DNA of 64,000 nt, taken from positions 931,501 to 995,500 of the forward strand of contig JAFEUB010000725.1 in the NCBI GenBank assembly GCA_024529925.1, in the 5' to 3' direction. Source of the DNA: Ophthalmolycus amberensis. Taxonomy: Eukaryota > Chordata > Actinopteri > Perciformes > Zoarcidae. Every line of letters begins with the position of its first letter. Positions within the stretch are counted from its first letter, which is position 1. The position numbers and the translations under genes are program-made. Positions 11,830-24,855 of the stretch are shown here, piece after piece. The notes beneath the pieces were generated by a model that did not search any database, was not told the DNA's origin, and was given only the letters and a program-made list of their open reading frames with translations.

Positions 11830-14800
11830 TAGTAATTGTGTCAGTCATTGATCTCTAGTATTAGTATTCTGCTGCTGTTCAGCCACATTATACAATCCAC
11901 CTAAACCCACGGTGACGGTTGATTTATTAGCTGCTTACATATACTCACTTTGTTAATATACCATATCAAACAACTCTTCAACACTGTTTAATTTGCTCAC
12001 ATTAAAAAGCATCTGCTCTGGCAACAGGGCTTCATCCCTCATTTTCCCTTCAATTAGCCAGGCCTTGTGTGCGTTGTCCGTGTCACATCCTGCGCTTTCA
12101 TGCTCTTACAGTCGTCCTTTCTGTGTGCTCCTTCTCTCAGCTTGAACAAAAAGGGTCAGGTGATGAGGACCCATCCATCAGGGAGGAGGATACAGCAGGA
12201 ATGTAGCTCGCTGGTGATGCAGTGTTGAGTTGTGCTCAGGGGAACAGGGGGAATTTCCTGTTTAATCACATAACCTGAACAACAGTTGCGGCTTTGGCAA
12301 CAATTGTCGAAAATATAACCTTCTCTGGGACCTTCAACCTCAGTGCTTCAAAGTGTTGGCTCATCCAAATAAAACATATATAAAATGCTCACTCACCTCT
12401 GGCAAAATCCATGCTATTTTATTTATTCTGAGATACCTATCTCTCAATGTTATTACAACAGAAATGGATATATTCCATTTCTGGTGATGAAAAATGAAAT
12501 TAAAGAAATGCACCAATATCAACCTCTGTTTCTGTTTCCAACCTCTTGTTCCAGTTAACTTCTACCAAACAGACAGCTTTTGCAAGTGTGTTTCAATCCA
12601 CATTTCAATATTTGTCAATACAAAATTCACCAGTGAAAATATTGCCAGTGTGCTGAGGTTAACAAGGTTGGTTGTATAGATCAAATCTAAATGTGACAGA
12701 GAGCAATGGAAACTGTTCTAAATGTCCCTCAGGCTTCTTCTCTGCTGAATACTCCAGAAATAGCATCAAAGGAAGCATCAGATCTGGACAGATGAGAGGA
12801 TTGACGACACCGGAACAGTTTCCATCCCATAAGGTTTTTGGAAACATTGTTCTTTGCTCCAGTAAATAGGATCAGTAAATTTGGATCAGCGATGAGCCAG
12901 AAAGCTCACGTTAATGCTGGCAAGATTCAAAGTCAACAACATTGTGTACAGTTAACAAAGTGAATATACTTTGACAGTATTTAACAACAACACTAGCTAT
13001 CCAGCCCAAATGCAAACCAGGGCAAACTTATCCCAGGTCACTTCAAGGATTGCCCTCCTGTTGGCCCGGGGCAAGTAAAATGCCACGTCAAGCTAGAAAT
13101 CAAACAACTCACTTCCCCGGTTTTCGCAGGAAATAAAGTATATGAGCTCAAGAGGATGCGAGCATTCAGATGATCCTGGAAACAGGAGTTTCGTTGGGTT
13201 TGCATCAGAGGATGTGGTCGAAACTCCATATTGATTTACTTGTCATTTCATACCCACTAACAAATAACACAATTCATACAGGGCAAGTAAAAACAAAAAG
13301 ACTCGGCAAGTAGATTTCCGACCCACTAGCCTGGTCAGGCAAGTGAAACTAGCCTGGTCAGGCTAGTTGCTGTAAACTATACAGCAACTCTCTAGAGATG
13401 GCAGCATTCAATATGTTCAGTAACTAAGTTACCCACTCCATAATGCGCCTGGAGCTGCTGCCACCATTGTCCAGCGCTGATAACTCTGGCTCAGCACTTC
13501 GGCCCTAATGTGGTCTGCTTTGTAACTGGAGCCAAATTATGGGGAAAGCTTGGCTATCTCGTATCCTCAGATGATATCATTAACCGGCTTTTATCGGGCC
13601 ACCGATCTTAATCTCTGCGACTGTGCCTGTCTCATCCCCGTTGTCAGTTAGTTTTCCAGAGGAGTGTCGCGCTTCCACTTCCCTGGCATTGCTGCTGACA
13701 GGACCGGAGACTTCCAGTCAGGGCCCCCTCCCCTCTGCAGTCTCCTTGTTTACGATCCGCCATTGATTTTGCTTTTGACTAAAGGACAGGTTAATCTTTT
13801 TGTCGGTCTCACTTTTGACAGCTTCTGATTTCCTTCGGGCACGTTGTCTTGTTTTTCAATCAGTTCTTGCTTACTTTGCTCCTTTTGATAACCTACCTCA
13901 CCCATTCCTCCCCAGCACTCGCTCCGCGTGTCACCCGAGAACGGCAGTGACAGAGTAGAACATCTGAAGTTCAGAAGTGTCTCGTCAAAGCAGCTCTGTA
14001 CAGGCGGGGCACCGTTATGCCATTTAGAGAAGGATTTGTCATGCCTCGCCAGCTTTTGTCTGGACAAACACTGGATGGATGAAGGTGTCAAAGCGCTGTC
14101 TGATTCGCCCACCTCAGTGGAATTCAACACAGCTGATAGATCGCTCTCATTTACGGAGCATTTAGCGCCGGAAGCCAAAAAAGCTGACACTTTCCGCTGA
14201 AGCGGGGAAAGGCAGCTGGATGTGGCGGGTTATGAAAGACCTGGGCATAATGAGGGAGCCTGTCATAGCTATGAGGGCTGGCTGGTTATTCTGCTGTTGG
14301 ACCGGCTGAGAGTGTAGAGTCGCACCCCCCCCCCCGAGTGAATTTGACGGACGTTGCAGACAGTTTGCCCTGAGTGCGTAATGCCCTTTTCAAGAATGGA
14401 ATTTTCCGCCTCCAGTTTTTTTTCCCCAGCAAATTGAGAGGATCTGTCCGGCTATGAGACCGCTGGGCCTCGGACATGACATTCCTTAGGAACTGCGGTG
14501 ACCCACAGTCATGCTAGCATCTGTCATTACACGCACACCTGGCCACACATCTGCCCAAGGTCAAATAACCAAATGGTTAGTTTTTGCTTCATTCGGCTTG
14601 CAATTTACTCTGTGCTTCAAGCCGGGGTTTATACGCCAGCTTACCACAAAATGAGATGCACTGACACACTGAGGCGCTTGTTGATTTCATCTGAAAAAAT
14701 GGTGGTGCTGAGGGAAACAGGTTCCCCATCAAACAGCCCGAATGTATCACAAGCATATCTTGACAGTGCCAAAGGAAAGTGCATAATTCAGCCGCCTTGT

Positions 14801-15470
14801 AAATGAGCAGACTTCTAGAATAAATGTGTGAATGTAGGCACTTGTGTGTTGACTGGTGGTCTGCCTCTGATGGGTCGGGCTTCTCCATCTGCCAGCCACT
14901 GGGATGTAACTGTCCTAGACCTGCTGGTCTGGAAAAGCAAAGAAGGCACTTTCACTAGTTTAATTGGCAGCTTAGCTTTGAACTGCCTCCACTCCTGCAT
15001 GAGACAGTTATTTAGCCAAATGTAATTTTGTGCTGTCGGTGCAGTTTCATGTCTCATTTTGACCCGCTCAGAAGTGCAGCTTTGTGATTTTCACTTTCGG
15101 ATCTAACTGGACTTAGCTTCCGATCATCAAGGCAAAAAAATATCCAGATTCTTTTTAAGTAGGTCAGTATTTCGATTTTAGTTCCCTCCCTCTCCTGATG
15201 GATGTCTTTGTCATTCGTAGCTCTGAAAGCGAAAGTTCGAGTAGTGTCGGGTATGTGCTGCCCAAATTTCTCCACATACATTCTCATTGTTCCCCCCCCT
15301 CCATACTATTCTCTGTCACATGTCCATCCAACAAAAAGCCACTCGGCTTTTCTCTGAACCCTTGAGGGACTTTCGCTGCCGTGCACCCTCACCCGTCAGC
15401 TCCACCCTGTCCAGATGAGATTATTGTTCTCCTCCAAGAAGCGGCGAGATCTTTCAGTGCTTTCTTGCAG
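11830..15470. other. Unassigned non-coding sequence
   Basis: No gene was recognised. A poly-C run lies at 14324-14335. Near 13327-13371 the phrase TAGCCTGGTCAGGC is repeated. The moderately GC-rich stretch 13750-14200 is open on both strands for 90-146 codons, but neither frame has known motifs or start and splice context. Confidence 0.5.
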
Positions 15471-15551
15471 CGTCTCCTCTATGATTCTCATCTTTGCTTG
15501 ACTGATTCTTTCTCCGGGGATTTCAACCAGGGAGTCGTGTCTTGTTTCGAG
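15471..15551 (+). other. Candidate small exon (weak)
   Basis: An 81-bp segment is preceded by a good acceptor (TTTCAGTGCTTTCTTGCAG) and followed by a consensus-like donor (GAG|GTAACA). Frame 1 is open throughout (27 codons, RLLYDSHL...), and the other two frames contain stops. A length divisible by three fits a cassette exon. I recognise no protein family, and chance splice-like sites are common at this scale. The opposite strand is also open here (15396-15653, 85 codons), so this remains a hypothesis. Confidence 0.2.
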
Positions 15552-15766
15552 GTAACAATACACTGACTCTGCAGTCATCGGTACATATCTTCTCTTCCTA
15601 TCTTGAAGTTGTTGGCTCCAAATTTGAGCCAGAACTGTGGGCAACATTAACATATGTTATGCACTGTTGACTGGATATAATATAATATTGGGTATGGATA
15701 AATAAGGTAGACAGACAATATAGCCAAATTGTGCACACACTACCACATTCATATGTGCTTGAACCA

Positions 15767-16275
15767 CAGACTGTATATAAGAAGTGAATGTAGTAGGTGA
15801 TGCCACCCATTGGTTTGTAGACTATGGTTTTAAAGCCTCAAGTTTGGCATTTAGGCTGTCGCCATCTTGGTTTTTTGCAACCATTGAACGAAACTGACCA
15901 TATTTGGACTGCGGAGGAGTGACGTAGATTCGTCGTATGCGGCTCTGCTAGCAACCTGCCAATCACAAGGTAGCCCCGCCCTAAAGCATACTCTGCTTTA
16001 TGGTCTGTTTGACTCTAAATGAACCATAGTTTACTAAATGAACATCATGCTGTATTAAAGAAGACTTGAAACTAGAGATTGAGACCATAAACTCATGTTT
16101 ACAATGTTTACTGAGGAAATAAATCAAGAGAGAAGTAGAGTCATTTTCTCATAGACTTCTATACAATCAGGCTTATTTTTTTAAACTGGAGGAGTCGCCT
16201 CTTGCTTTCCATTAGCACGAATACAGGGTTAAGACACTTCCGCATTGGCTTCACTTTTCAGAACCGGAGGTTGCC
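15767..16275 (+). repeat. Interspersed repeat R1, copy 1
   Basis: This copy starts CAGACTGTATATAAGAAGTG. It contains CCACCCATTGGTTTG, GTCGCCATCTTGG, a GCCCGCCCTAAAGCAT-like block, 'CATCATGCTGTATT' and 'GAGATTGAGACCATAAACTC', and ends near GGAGGTTGCC. The same ordered blocks occur at 26.0 (minus), 34.9, 39.2 and 49.05 kb. No coding capacity or obvious TIR is seen, so the class is unknown. I recall this as a high-copy fish repeat, but that was not checked. Confidence 0.85.
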
Positions 16276-19200
16276 ACTTTGATTGAACATCGCATTCCAA
16301 AACCATGGATATTAATATGCCACTGAAATAAGCGGAGAAGTTTTTCCTGGCCGCAGGAATTTGCTGCCATTCAGCCACAAGAGCATTAAGGAAGTCAGCC
16401 ACTGACGTTGGGCAATAATGTCTGGCTTGCAGTCTGGGTTCCAGTTCATCCAAGGTATTGGATGGGGTTGAGTTGAGGACCAGTCAAGGTCTCCAACGCC
16501 AAGAGAGAGAGGGATGACTGGTTGCTCTGTTTACTCGACCGTAGTTTACAAATGTGTCCGATGATGTGTTGGACAAAACAGGATGAACAGGAAGGCTATA
16601 TCCAGACACTACGAAGTATAACAAGGAATGAAATATTTAAATCATAAAAAATGGCAAAATGATTTGACAATTAAAGGTCTTCGTCAGGCTTTTAACAAAA
16701 AAAACTCCCACACCAAATGGGGAAAACCATTTTTCTGGAATTAATAAAAACTTACTTCTGTTCTTTTTTCAGTATTTGAAGAAAGTAGCTAATGAGATTT
16801 GCAGAGCGGAAAACATCATCATGCATGGGATGATGTGTTCTTGCCTCTCTTTCTCTCCTATCCTAAAGCTTATAAAAAGATAACAGACAGACCAGATAAA
16901 TCTAGTGTCTTTGCACGAGAGCTTCATGTCATAAGTGCAGCAAAACCCGCCAGCAAGGTTGAACGTACAATCACTACACAAGCATAGTATGCATTTGCAG
17001 CTTCAATTGGGGTGCACAAAGTAAGCTCCGTTCCCATCTTCTTCCACAGCCGATATGTTTTTAGATGTACAGAACTCATAAGGCTAATAGCAGCCGAGGC
17101 AGCCATTTTTGTTTTTAAATATTTGCCAACTTTAAGGCTGAAACCAACCAGATTAAACACTGGACCATGTCAAAGAAGTCTGTGTTGTGTTGCAGAGATA
17201 TCTTCTGAAATGAGCATGCTAACCAGCTAGCCCCGACCCGTCCCTTTCTTGTTATACCACTAGTACCTCGAGAGGCGATAGTGAGTCGTCCAGTCTGTCC
17301 TCAGTCCAGCATGAGAGGACGAAGAATTAGAGCTCCCCCGTGGGCGTGTCAAACAGGTAGATGGTACAGGGTCGGTTTTGACAGTTTGTTTCTAGATATA
17401 CATGTACGGTATTTCACAAATAAAAAAAAGGTGTAATTACAAGGACACTTGAAAAATAAGAGATAAGAGAATGATAATTACGAAGACGATAGTTAAGATC
17501 GATAGTAGACTATTCAAAAAAAGGACAAAGGTCTGAGGTACTCTTCTGGCAACAACTTAAAACGGCTTTATTTAGATGGCTATTTCATGGTAGAATTCTG
17601 AAAAAATAGACCATGCTTGTCCATTATAAAACAAAAAACACAAAAAACCTCCTTTCTTTTCTGAACTTCTGTGTTCCCTTCCAAAGAGCACCACTTGTTT
17701 GAACTTCTTAGCACGCCGAACTCTTTTCTTTTTCGAAGGTGGGAAGGCTTTGTTGAAAAGACAGATCTTAAGTTTGGATTTAAAGACGGAAACAGATCGA
17801 ACGAACTCGAAGTTTTTCCCACCTTTTTTTCGTCCAAGCTGTCTTAGGAATGAATATACAGAATAACAAGGAGTTTTAGAATAATGTCTCCATCCAGGCC
17901 ACAGGTGCCAGCCTTCAGAATCTCTTGCTGCGCTGCTTGTTCCGATTGTGGGCAAATGCATCTTTGGCCATCTCTGGAGGTAGTTTGCATAATCGACTGC
18001 TAATGCATCTTGGGTCTGCACCTGTATTTGATGTGTTTTTGCTTTGCATGATTACAATCCAATCATCCAGGTGTTGATACCAGGTGGACAGGAAGTCTTC
18101 ATAATAATTATGAACATGGGCGCCCGGTTATGTTTTAAAATGGTAGAGCAAACTTGGAAAGATGCATAATTGGGGAGGGGAGGCAGTATAGGGGTCCTCA
18201 CCCAGAAAACCAAATTGTATTTCATATAAAATATCCTGCATTTCGGCACCACCTAACCGGTTGGATTTAGTAAGGAAACAGCCACATACTACTAGTCTAG
18301 CCTAGCTAGATTCAGGGTGCTGTGAAAACCAAACTCATAACAGGTGGGTAAACCCGGTAATAAAACCAACAGGGCTAATGCAAAATATTCATAGACACGT
18401 TACATTTGAAAGAGAACGACGAACGTCCCATCTCCACAGCTGAATCATGTCCGATCAGCGAGCTAACGTCAGGTGGGCTGGCTGCAAAGTTAGCTAACGT
18501 TGACTTGCAAATCAGTTCGGCATTTCAGCGACAGCACAATCCTAGTTTTAGCTTTCATGAACTTTATATTAAATGTTGGTATTTTTTTACCTAATATGTA
18601 ATGTAATATGACTTGTATGCCGGTAGACGAAGCGTGGAAAGGTAAGAGAGAGGAGCGGCGGTGTTGTCAGAGTTTGTTGTCTTGGAGTACAGAAAGCGTA
18701 GGTTAGTGTTATCTAAAAGACTTTCATTGTCGGGGCCGAATATTTAGATTGATTTCCTCAATGTCTATGTGACGCGCCATCTCAGAACGAGACCTCTCAG
18801 ACACAATAACAGACAAAGCTTGAAAATACCCAAGTTACCCATTAAGCTACATGTCTGCATGTTTCTTCCCTTTGTAAGACTCCTGTGTGAATTGACAAAA
18901 TGTTAATTACATCCAAAGGTCAGGTGACGGGTTGACTGACCCAACTCAAAGAGTGGGCCAAAACTGTGTTTTAATTAACAAGAGAAACTTTGCTTCCCCT
19001 ATTTGAATAATGTGGATGCATTTGCTCAATTTGGTCCTTTGCCCAGACACCAGACACCCATACGAACTGTGGGATCTGAATCTGCAAATCCATTTCAGCC
19101 TGCAAAACCATTGAGGAAGATTGTCTGACTCTGAGTGCTTCTTACCACCTTGTGTGTCAGGGACGCTGCACAGTGTCCTGAGCCAAAGTGAGGTGTCAGA

Positions 19201-21725
19201 GTGGAGATGGATCGAAAGGCCCGTCCCTGGGAGACGCTGGAGTTAGAAACTGTGGACACCTTGTTCTTTCCAAGTCAATCACAGGGCCGCACAACGCTTT
19301 CATCACAGTGATGGATGCTTCAGCTGGACAGGGCTGCGGCGGTGTGTGGCTGCAGGTCTGATGGCAGATAAAAGTGGACTTATCAGTGATAAATGAAAAA
19401 CCGGGGATAGGCAAGTTTTCCAACATATCAGCCAGATACCAGGCTGCACACAGGGTTCTTGTTTATTGAATTTATCTCAAGTTGTACTTGGAAAAGTAGT
19501 TTTGAGAAACCAAAAAATAGTCTGCAAAGGGATTTTCAAAAAGACAAAATGTTGATCTATGTATGATATTCATTTGTATATTAATTAACCACCCCATATT
19601 ACCTTGAATTCTTGAAAATAACTTTTTCTTGCCTGCCTTTATAGTGAGTAAAGAATAAAAAAGAAAAAGTCTTGATGGATTGAAGTAAATTGGGGCAGCT
19701 TTCTCAACAGCAAAACTTGATTAAAACATCCGTTTACAAAACCTCACACAACTCCTGCAGTACAATCAAAGTCTCATTTATCCAGTTGTCTGCTCCCTAC
19801 TTCACAATCACATGCATCTTCACTAGAACATTACCTACTTAAAACTCTTGTTGGAGCTTTTTCCCTATCCTTATTCAGGAGCGTGTTCTTTCATTTTGAG
19901 TGCATGATTTATCGATTTCATACAGATTCTTTAGTGCTCTCCCTCAAAACCCTGTCCTCACACTCATAACTGCTGCTTGCGCTTGGATTGCTGCTCAAAC
20001 TGTATGCTTGCACTCGGATATATTATTGCTTGCACAGATTTCCTACTTCTCCTCACACTCAGGCTGCTTGTGTGGTCGTGTTTTTGTGCAACAACCATGT
20101 CAAAATTCCCCAACCAATAAAATGCCGGTGTAGTGTTGACCAATGAAATGCTCCCGGCATCGTTACTGGTGCGTTTGCTTCACTAGATGTGCATCAATCT
20201 AACGTTTGCAGAGACTGCAAAAAGAGCACTTTCAACACAAGTATGTTCAGTTGGAAGGGAACTACAAGACTAAATTTGACTACATCGAGGTAGATGGCTT
20301 AACTTGGGCAGACCATGAGTGTATTAAGTAGAAGGGAAAGACCGCAGTGTTTACCGCATCAGTTTTAGCCTAGAATTAGAAAGCTAAATACAAGCGCGAG
20401 CAGGGGCTGTTTGAGTGTAAGGACTTGGATTTGAGGGAGAGCGTCGCAAAATCTAAAGCAAATTCAGTTAATTATGCTCTCAATTTGAAAGAACCCACAC
20501 TTATAATAATAAAGACAATACAATAAAGACAGGAAGAAAGCTCCAAACACTTGCGTGAAACTGTTTATGCCGTGTGTTGAATTGTTTTTCGCTTCTCGGT
20601 TCACGGTTCACCGAGAAAGGCATGCGAAAAAAACAGGGTTATGGTTTATGGTTTTCATTAAGAATTCAAAGGCACACGCGACGAGTAATTGATGAACTGG
20701 TCATTTTGTGGGTGAAGTATTCCTTTAAGGCCTCGTGCAGAGAGCATCGTTTTGTGAAGACTCAGGCACTGTGAGACCACAGTCAAAGAAGATCTTCATC
20801 AACCTCTGAAATGGGAAGGAATTACAGGATTGAATTGTTGACAGAGTAAAGCCTCGCTCTCTTTATCGGGTCAAGGATAAACTCTCATGAGATTACGCTT
20901 TGGAAGGATATTAAGCTGTGTAATGGCTTTTCAGTGCAATAACAGACAGAATTTCATTGTGCCGGAGAAATGGAATTACCTCCGCTCTAAACAGGAGCCC
21001 CACTTTAGCACAATGTGGGATATTGAGGAGGGTTGGGACTCTGCATGTGGTAGATGGTAGTAATTACCCCTCGCTCCAGAGGAATGACTTTTAGCTGTAC
21101 TCGCATGCCATTCACTATCCCCTGTGTGAGACTCCCAGGCTCAATTGTGTCAGCAATGTCTTCCTGAGAGCTCCTGGACAAGAGGAAACTGTAGTATAGC
21201 ATGCTGACGACTCCAGTGTGGGGCTTCAAATTCGGTGTGGGTTGAGTCCCTGTGCTGACAGCAAAATTACTTTTTTGTCCATTGGCCACGGAAGTTTACA
21301 AATTACAAAATCTACCTGCAACTCTGCCACTTTCACCAGCCAGCTAGGTTTTTAACTATACAGTAGGCTGGCACACTGGCACACTGCATGTGTCCTGCCA
21401 AAGGGTGTCAAATGTACTTCTGCATTCAAATATTTAGCAGCAGGTGGGTGGAGGTAATTTTCCACCACATTAAGAAGTAAATCATTTACCACAACCCTCG
21501 AGGTTACACTTTTTACACATTTATGTCAAGCAATGGACCGTGTAAAGCAAATATTTACATTGATTTGGCAAAAAATACTCTTTCAGCGAGATGTAAAATA
21601 ATTTGATTAGCAGCTAGGATTCTGCTGGAAGACTTATCCCCCCCCCCCCCTTTGTAAACATAGATTGAGATTAAATCTTTGTAAAGGTAAAAGGGCTAAA
21701 TAGGACATTTAGAGCACGTCCAAAA
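16276..21725. other. Unassigned non-coding sequence
   Basis: There is no recognisable gene. The longest frame (17572-18021, minus, 149 codons) is lysine/arginine-rich at its C-terminal half and matches no family I know. A poly-C tract lies at 21640-21651. The stretch includes several GCTAACGTTAGC-like phrases typical of fish repeats but no element with two identifiable ends. Confidence 0.5.
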
Positions 21726-22328
21726 CTGTGTTTCCATTAAATTTTCAAGCAACTTTAATGCGCACATTTGAAATGTTGAAAGAAAGAAAGAAGAAATTAG
21801 ACGTGTTTCCGTCAACTGGTTTGGAGCAAATAAACTCGGCTACAGCGTAGTTTGGTAGATGCAGCGATAGGCTTCACATGGCTGTAATCTGGCAGTAATG
21901 AGTGTAGATGAACTAGAGGTTGCGAACTGGAGACAAAGCAAGTTGGTTTGGCTATCTAACCATCTACGAGAGAACAAATGGAGAGAGGTCTTCAGGATTT
22001 TTTTTCAATTGGGCAAAGTTTGATTGTTCTTTCATGTCAGATAGTACTGGCCATGTTTCATGAGGAGAAGCATCTGCCCATTATGGAATATCCGAGAAGA
22101 CTCCAACAGAAACACCTGATCAATCATATGAGTTGAATGTTCACGATGTCAAGAATGTATTCGACTAAGGCGTTTCCATGTCTCATTTAGCGCATCAACT
22201 CTGTTTCGACAAAGGCAAAAACCACCTCAAGCTAAAGTGAAAACTTTTTTTGCATCACATTTTCCATTTCCATACAGCTTTTCTTATACAGTACTAAATG
22301 GCCCAATAATGTGTGAATGGAAACACGG
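21726..22328. mobile_element. Probable non-autonomous TIR DNA transposon
   Basis: The left end is CTGTGTTTCCATTAA. The right end, reverse complemented, is CCGTGTTTCCATTCA, so the ends are inverted and similar at 13 of 15 positions. The interior (about 600 bp) has no coding potential. No exact TSD was found, so the superfamily is not assigned. Confidence 0.5.
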
Positions 22329-22445
22329 GTTCTGATTTAGGGATTGCCTCCACTCGGGTCCAAACATGGAGATTGGCTGAGCCGGCAGGTAGCAGCTAAC
22401 ATTGCTAACAGCCAGAACAGTGGAAACAACGGAGAAAATGCTCAC

Positions 22446-22560
22446 TAGTGGTGCAACGGGTCATAAGACTCACGGTTTGGATCGGATCAGGAATCAGAGT
22501 CACGGATCGGATCAAAAATCGGATCAGCACAAAAGGAAAAAGGGAGCAAATGTAACTTTT
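22446..22560. mobile_element. Possible hAT-like left end
   Basis: TAGTGGTGCAACGGGTC followed by repeated GATCGGATC phrases resembles the end of a vertebrate hAT family. No matching right end (GTTGCACCACT) was seen downstream, so the copy may be truncated. Confidence 0.35.
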
Positions 22561-22914
22561 AGAGATCACTGATCATGTTTGTTTTGCCGCTGATACTAAT
22601 TGATGATCATTGATGATCCATATTGGCAGATACAGATCCCTCTGTTGTTTGATTATAGCAGCTGGTCTGCTCCAGACTATGTTGCCCAAACATCATTTCA
22701 ACCACTCTGAAGTCAGTCTAAACCATCAAAAATTTAAATTTACTTTGTTAAAGTAAATTATAGTGTTTTTCCATAAAAATAAAAATCTTGTCATTAGTAG
22801 TTTCAATGCTGTATTATAAGCTGCTTTGAGCTAGTCTAAACGGGTCATAATTCATCTCTAATATCTATTGATGTTGTTGTAAAAACATTTCTCACTAACA
22901 CTACATTTTACTAG

Positions 22915-22985
22915 ATCACATGTGAACACATCATGATCACGGTATAATTCACCTTTGCCCAATACTCATTTTCACTGAACAGTAA
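22915..22985. repeat. Dispersed repeat R4, copy 1
   Basis: The segment shares 'CCAATACTCATTTTCACTGAA' in shortened form (core CAATACTCATTTTCACTG) and its upstream 40 bases with 51775-51845. It is a two-copy match within the window and the element class is unknown. Confidence 0.5.
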
Positions 22986-24540
22986 CCCGGTAACCGGAGG
23001 GGGGGCACTATGCTTCCGAAACAAGATCAGATAATCGCACTGAATTGCCATTTTGTTTCACTTTATTCATGTAGCTTGCCAAAATGTGTTCATGTTAGCT
23101 GATTTATTGTCGCTGTGCCCTAAGCAATAAATAGAAAGTGGCATATCCGTCCCGCAAACATCATTTTCAGCCGGCACGAAAGAAGTAAACGTAAACTAAA
23201 CTTAACATTTTTCACAACTTTAAAATAAATGTTACCATTTAAGGATTATTTGTGTATGTTATTTTTATAACTTTCACAATAAGTACCTCAGTCCCATCTG
23301 AGCTTATCATTTTCTATTGCTATTTTCTATGGATGTAGCGAGCTAGCTACACTGTGCATTGGTATGATTTGTGGTAAGCTTCAAAACTATGCAGCAATTC
23401 CCTTAATCAGAGACAATGTTCTCCTATTGGGGACAATAAAGGTAACCGTGACTTGAAAACTAATGGATTGATAACTTCCTATGAGCTAAATCTTGGATTT
23501 TGGTATCTGTAGCAACTACACATCCATACCCGTTAAGGCTTTAAATGCATTGTTATATTTGGTTTGATCACTCGCTACACCACAGTGTTTCGGTTCTGAT
23601 TCTAACACTGCTAGCTGTATCTTCACTACACGGCTAAAAGGATCCTCTCCATGCATAGTTTCTGGTCTGTATACCAGGTTTTTGTTGTGACATTACTCAA
23701 TAAGACAAATAACCTCAGTAATGCACTATATGGAAATTCGGCTGCTCCTTATTCCATTGTGATGTTGACGTTTTTGTAATGTTTCCCATTGCTTTCACAC
23801 AAGGCTCTCCAAAACTCCCGCTACCTCTTCATGGCAATTTAATGAGAGCCCCGAGTAACAAACTATAATTTAGTTTGCTGCCTTTGTTGGGAAGGTAAAA
23901 TGGCAGCAGTCACTAATAATGCATGTGGATATGACCTGCAGTCAAATGGTTTAGCATTCCAAAACTTCAATGTTTTTACAAGCTGAGGTTTAAGAACATA
24001 TTTATCTTCAACAGTTATCTTGGAGTTTTCTGTAACAACACACTGTGTTCCAGCTTTCTTTCAGCCTCAACATGCTGCTCTTTAATTGTTTGACCAGACT
24101 GTCAGAGAAGCATTGTTGTGTTCATTTGCAACAGACATTAACATCCACGGAATTCAAGCTACGCAGATGGTGTGATGGGGCTCATTGTGGTTGTGCCACC
24201 TTGCTCTACAGAACCTTTTTATCCTCTTTTAGCTCGTTGTTTTAGTTTAACAGTCCACAAATTCTGCTCTAATCAATTTGTTTCAGCAAACAAGATCTGA
24301 TATAAAAAACATTGTACGTTGTCCAGCACCACACGGCAGTCAAACATTTAGCAGTTACAGATCCATATATTTCCCTGAGACCGAAACATGTTGGACCTGT
24401 ATTCATTGATTCACCAAAAACACGAGTCCAAATGAATGCAAATGTTGCTCTGTGTCTTCTGGATCCGTAAAACAAATACATTAGCTGCAACAACTTATTA
24501 GTAAAACTGTTATCAGATGTTTTTCCTACTCGTGAAGAAC
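22986..24540. other. Unassigned non-coding sequence
   Basis: No gene was found. Around 23410-23445 the phrase TTCTCCTATTGGGGACAATAAAG resembles the tail of fish LINE/SINE elements, but no body is recognisable upstream. Confidence 0.4.
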
Positions 24541-24855
24541 CGTCACTTGGTCAGTGGCCCTAAGCTTCAAACTATGATGCTCTAGGTAACCGTCTAGAGT
24601 CAGTTTTGGGCGTTCAGTTTGCACTCGTAACATGCATACTGTCTCTTTTCAAAATAAACTTTCAACATAGGTTTACTTAGTTTACTTATGCAACAAAAGT
24701 ACTTGGTTAGTTTTAGGAAAAGATCGTGGTTGGGGTTAAAATAAGTAGCGTTTTGTGAAGTTGCGTAACAAAACTACAATGAAATAAGTCAACGTTGACT
24801 TGGTTTCACATTGGATGCGAACAGCGGCGTACTGGGTGAAGGTCCTGTGTTTAAG
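24541..24855. repeat. Dispersed repeat R2, copy 1
   Basis: The segment shares ordered blocks with 33086-33320: CTTGGTCAGTGG, AAGCTTCAAACT-like, TCTAGGTAACC, TTTTCAAAATAAACT and GGGTTAAAATAAGTA. The blocks are separated by diverged spacers, which indicates an old dispersed family. Confidence 0.65.

Noticed and set aside
12672..12869. Frame containing NGNCSKCPSGFFS, reminiscent of a TNF-receptor cysteine-rich repeat
   Set aside because: Only two cysteines are close together, no repeat follows, and flanking splice sites are unconvincing. Probably chance.
13750..14190. 146-codon minus-strand frame with a 90-codon plus-strand frame opposite
   Set aside because: No known domain, no clear start or splice context. 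Both strands being open reflects base composition.
17572..18021. 149-codon minus-strand frame rich in Lys/Arg
   Set aside because: No family resemblance, no conserved motif and no gene context.
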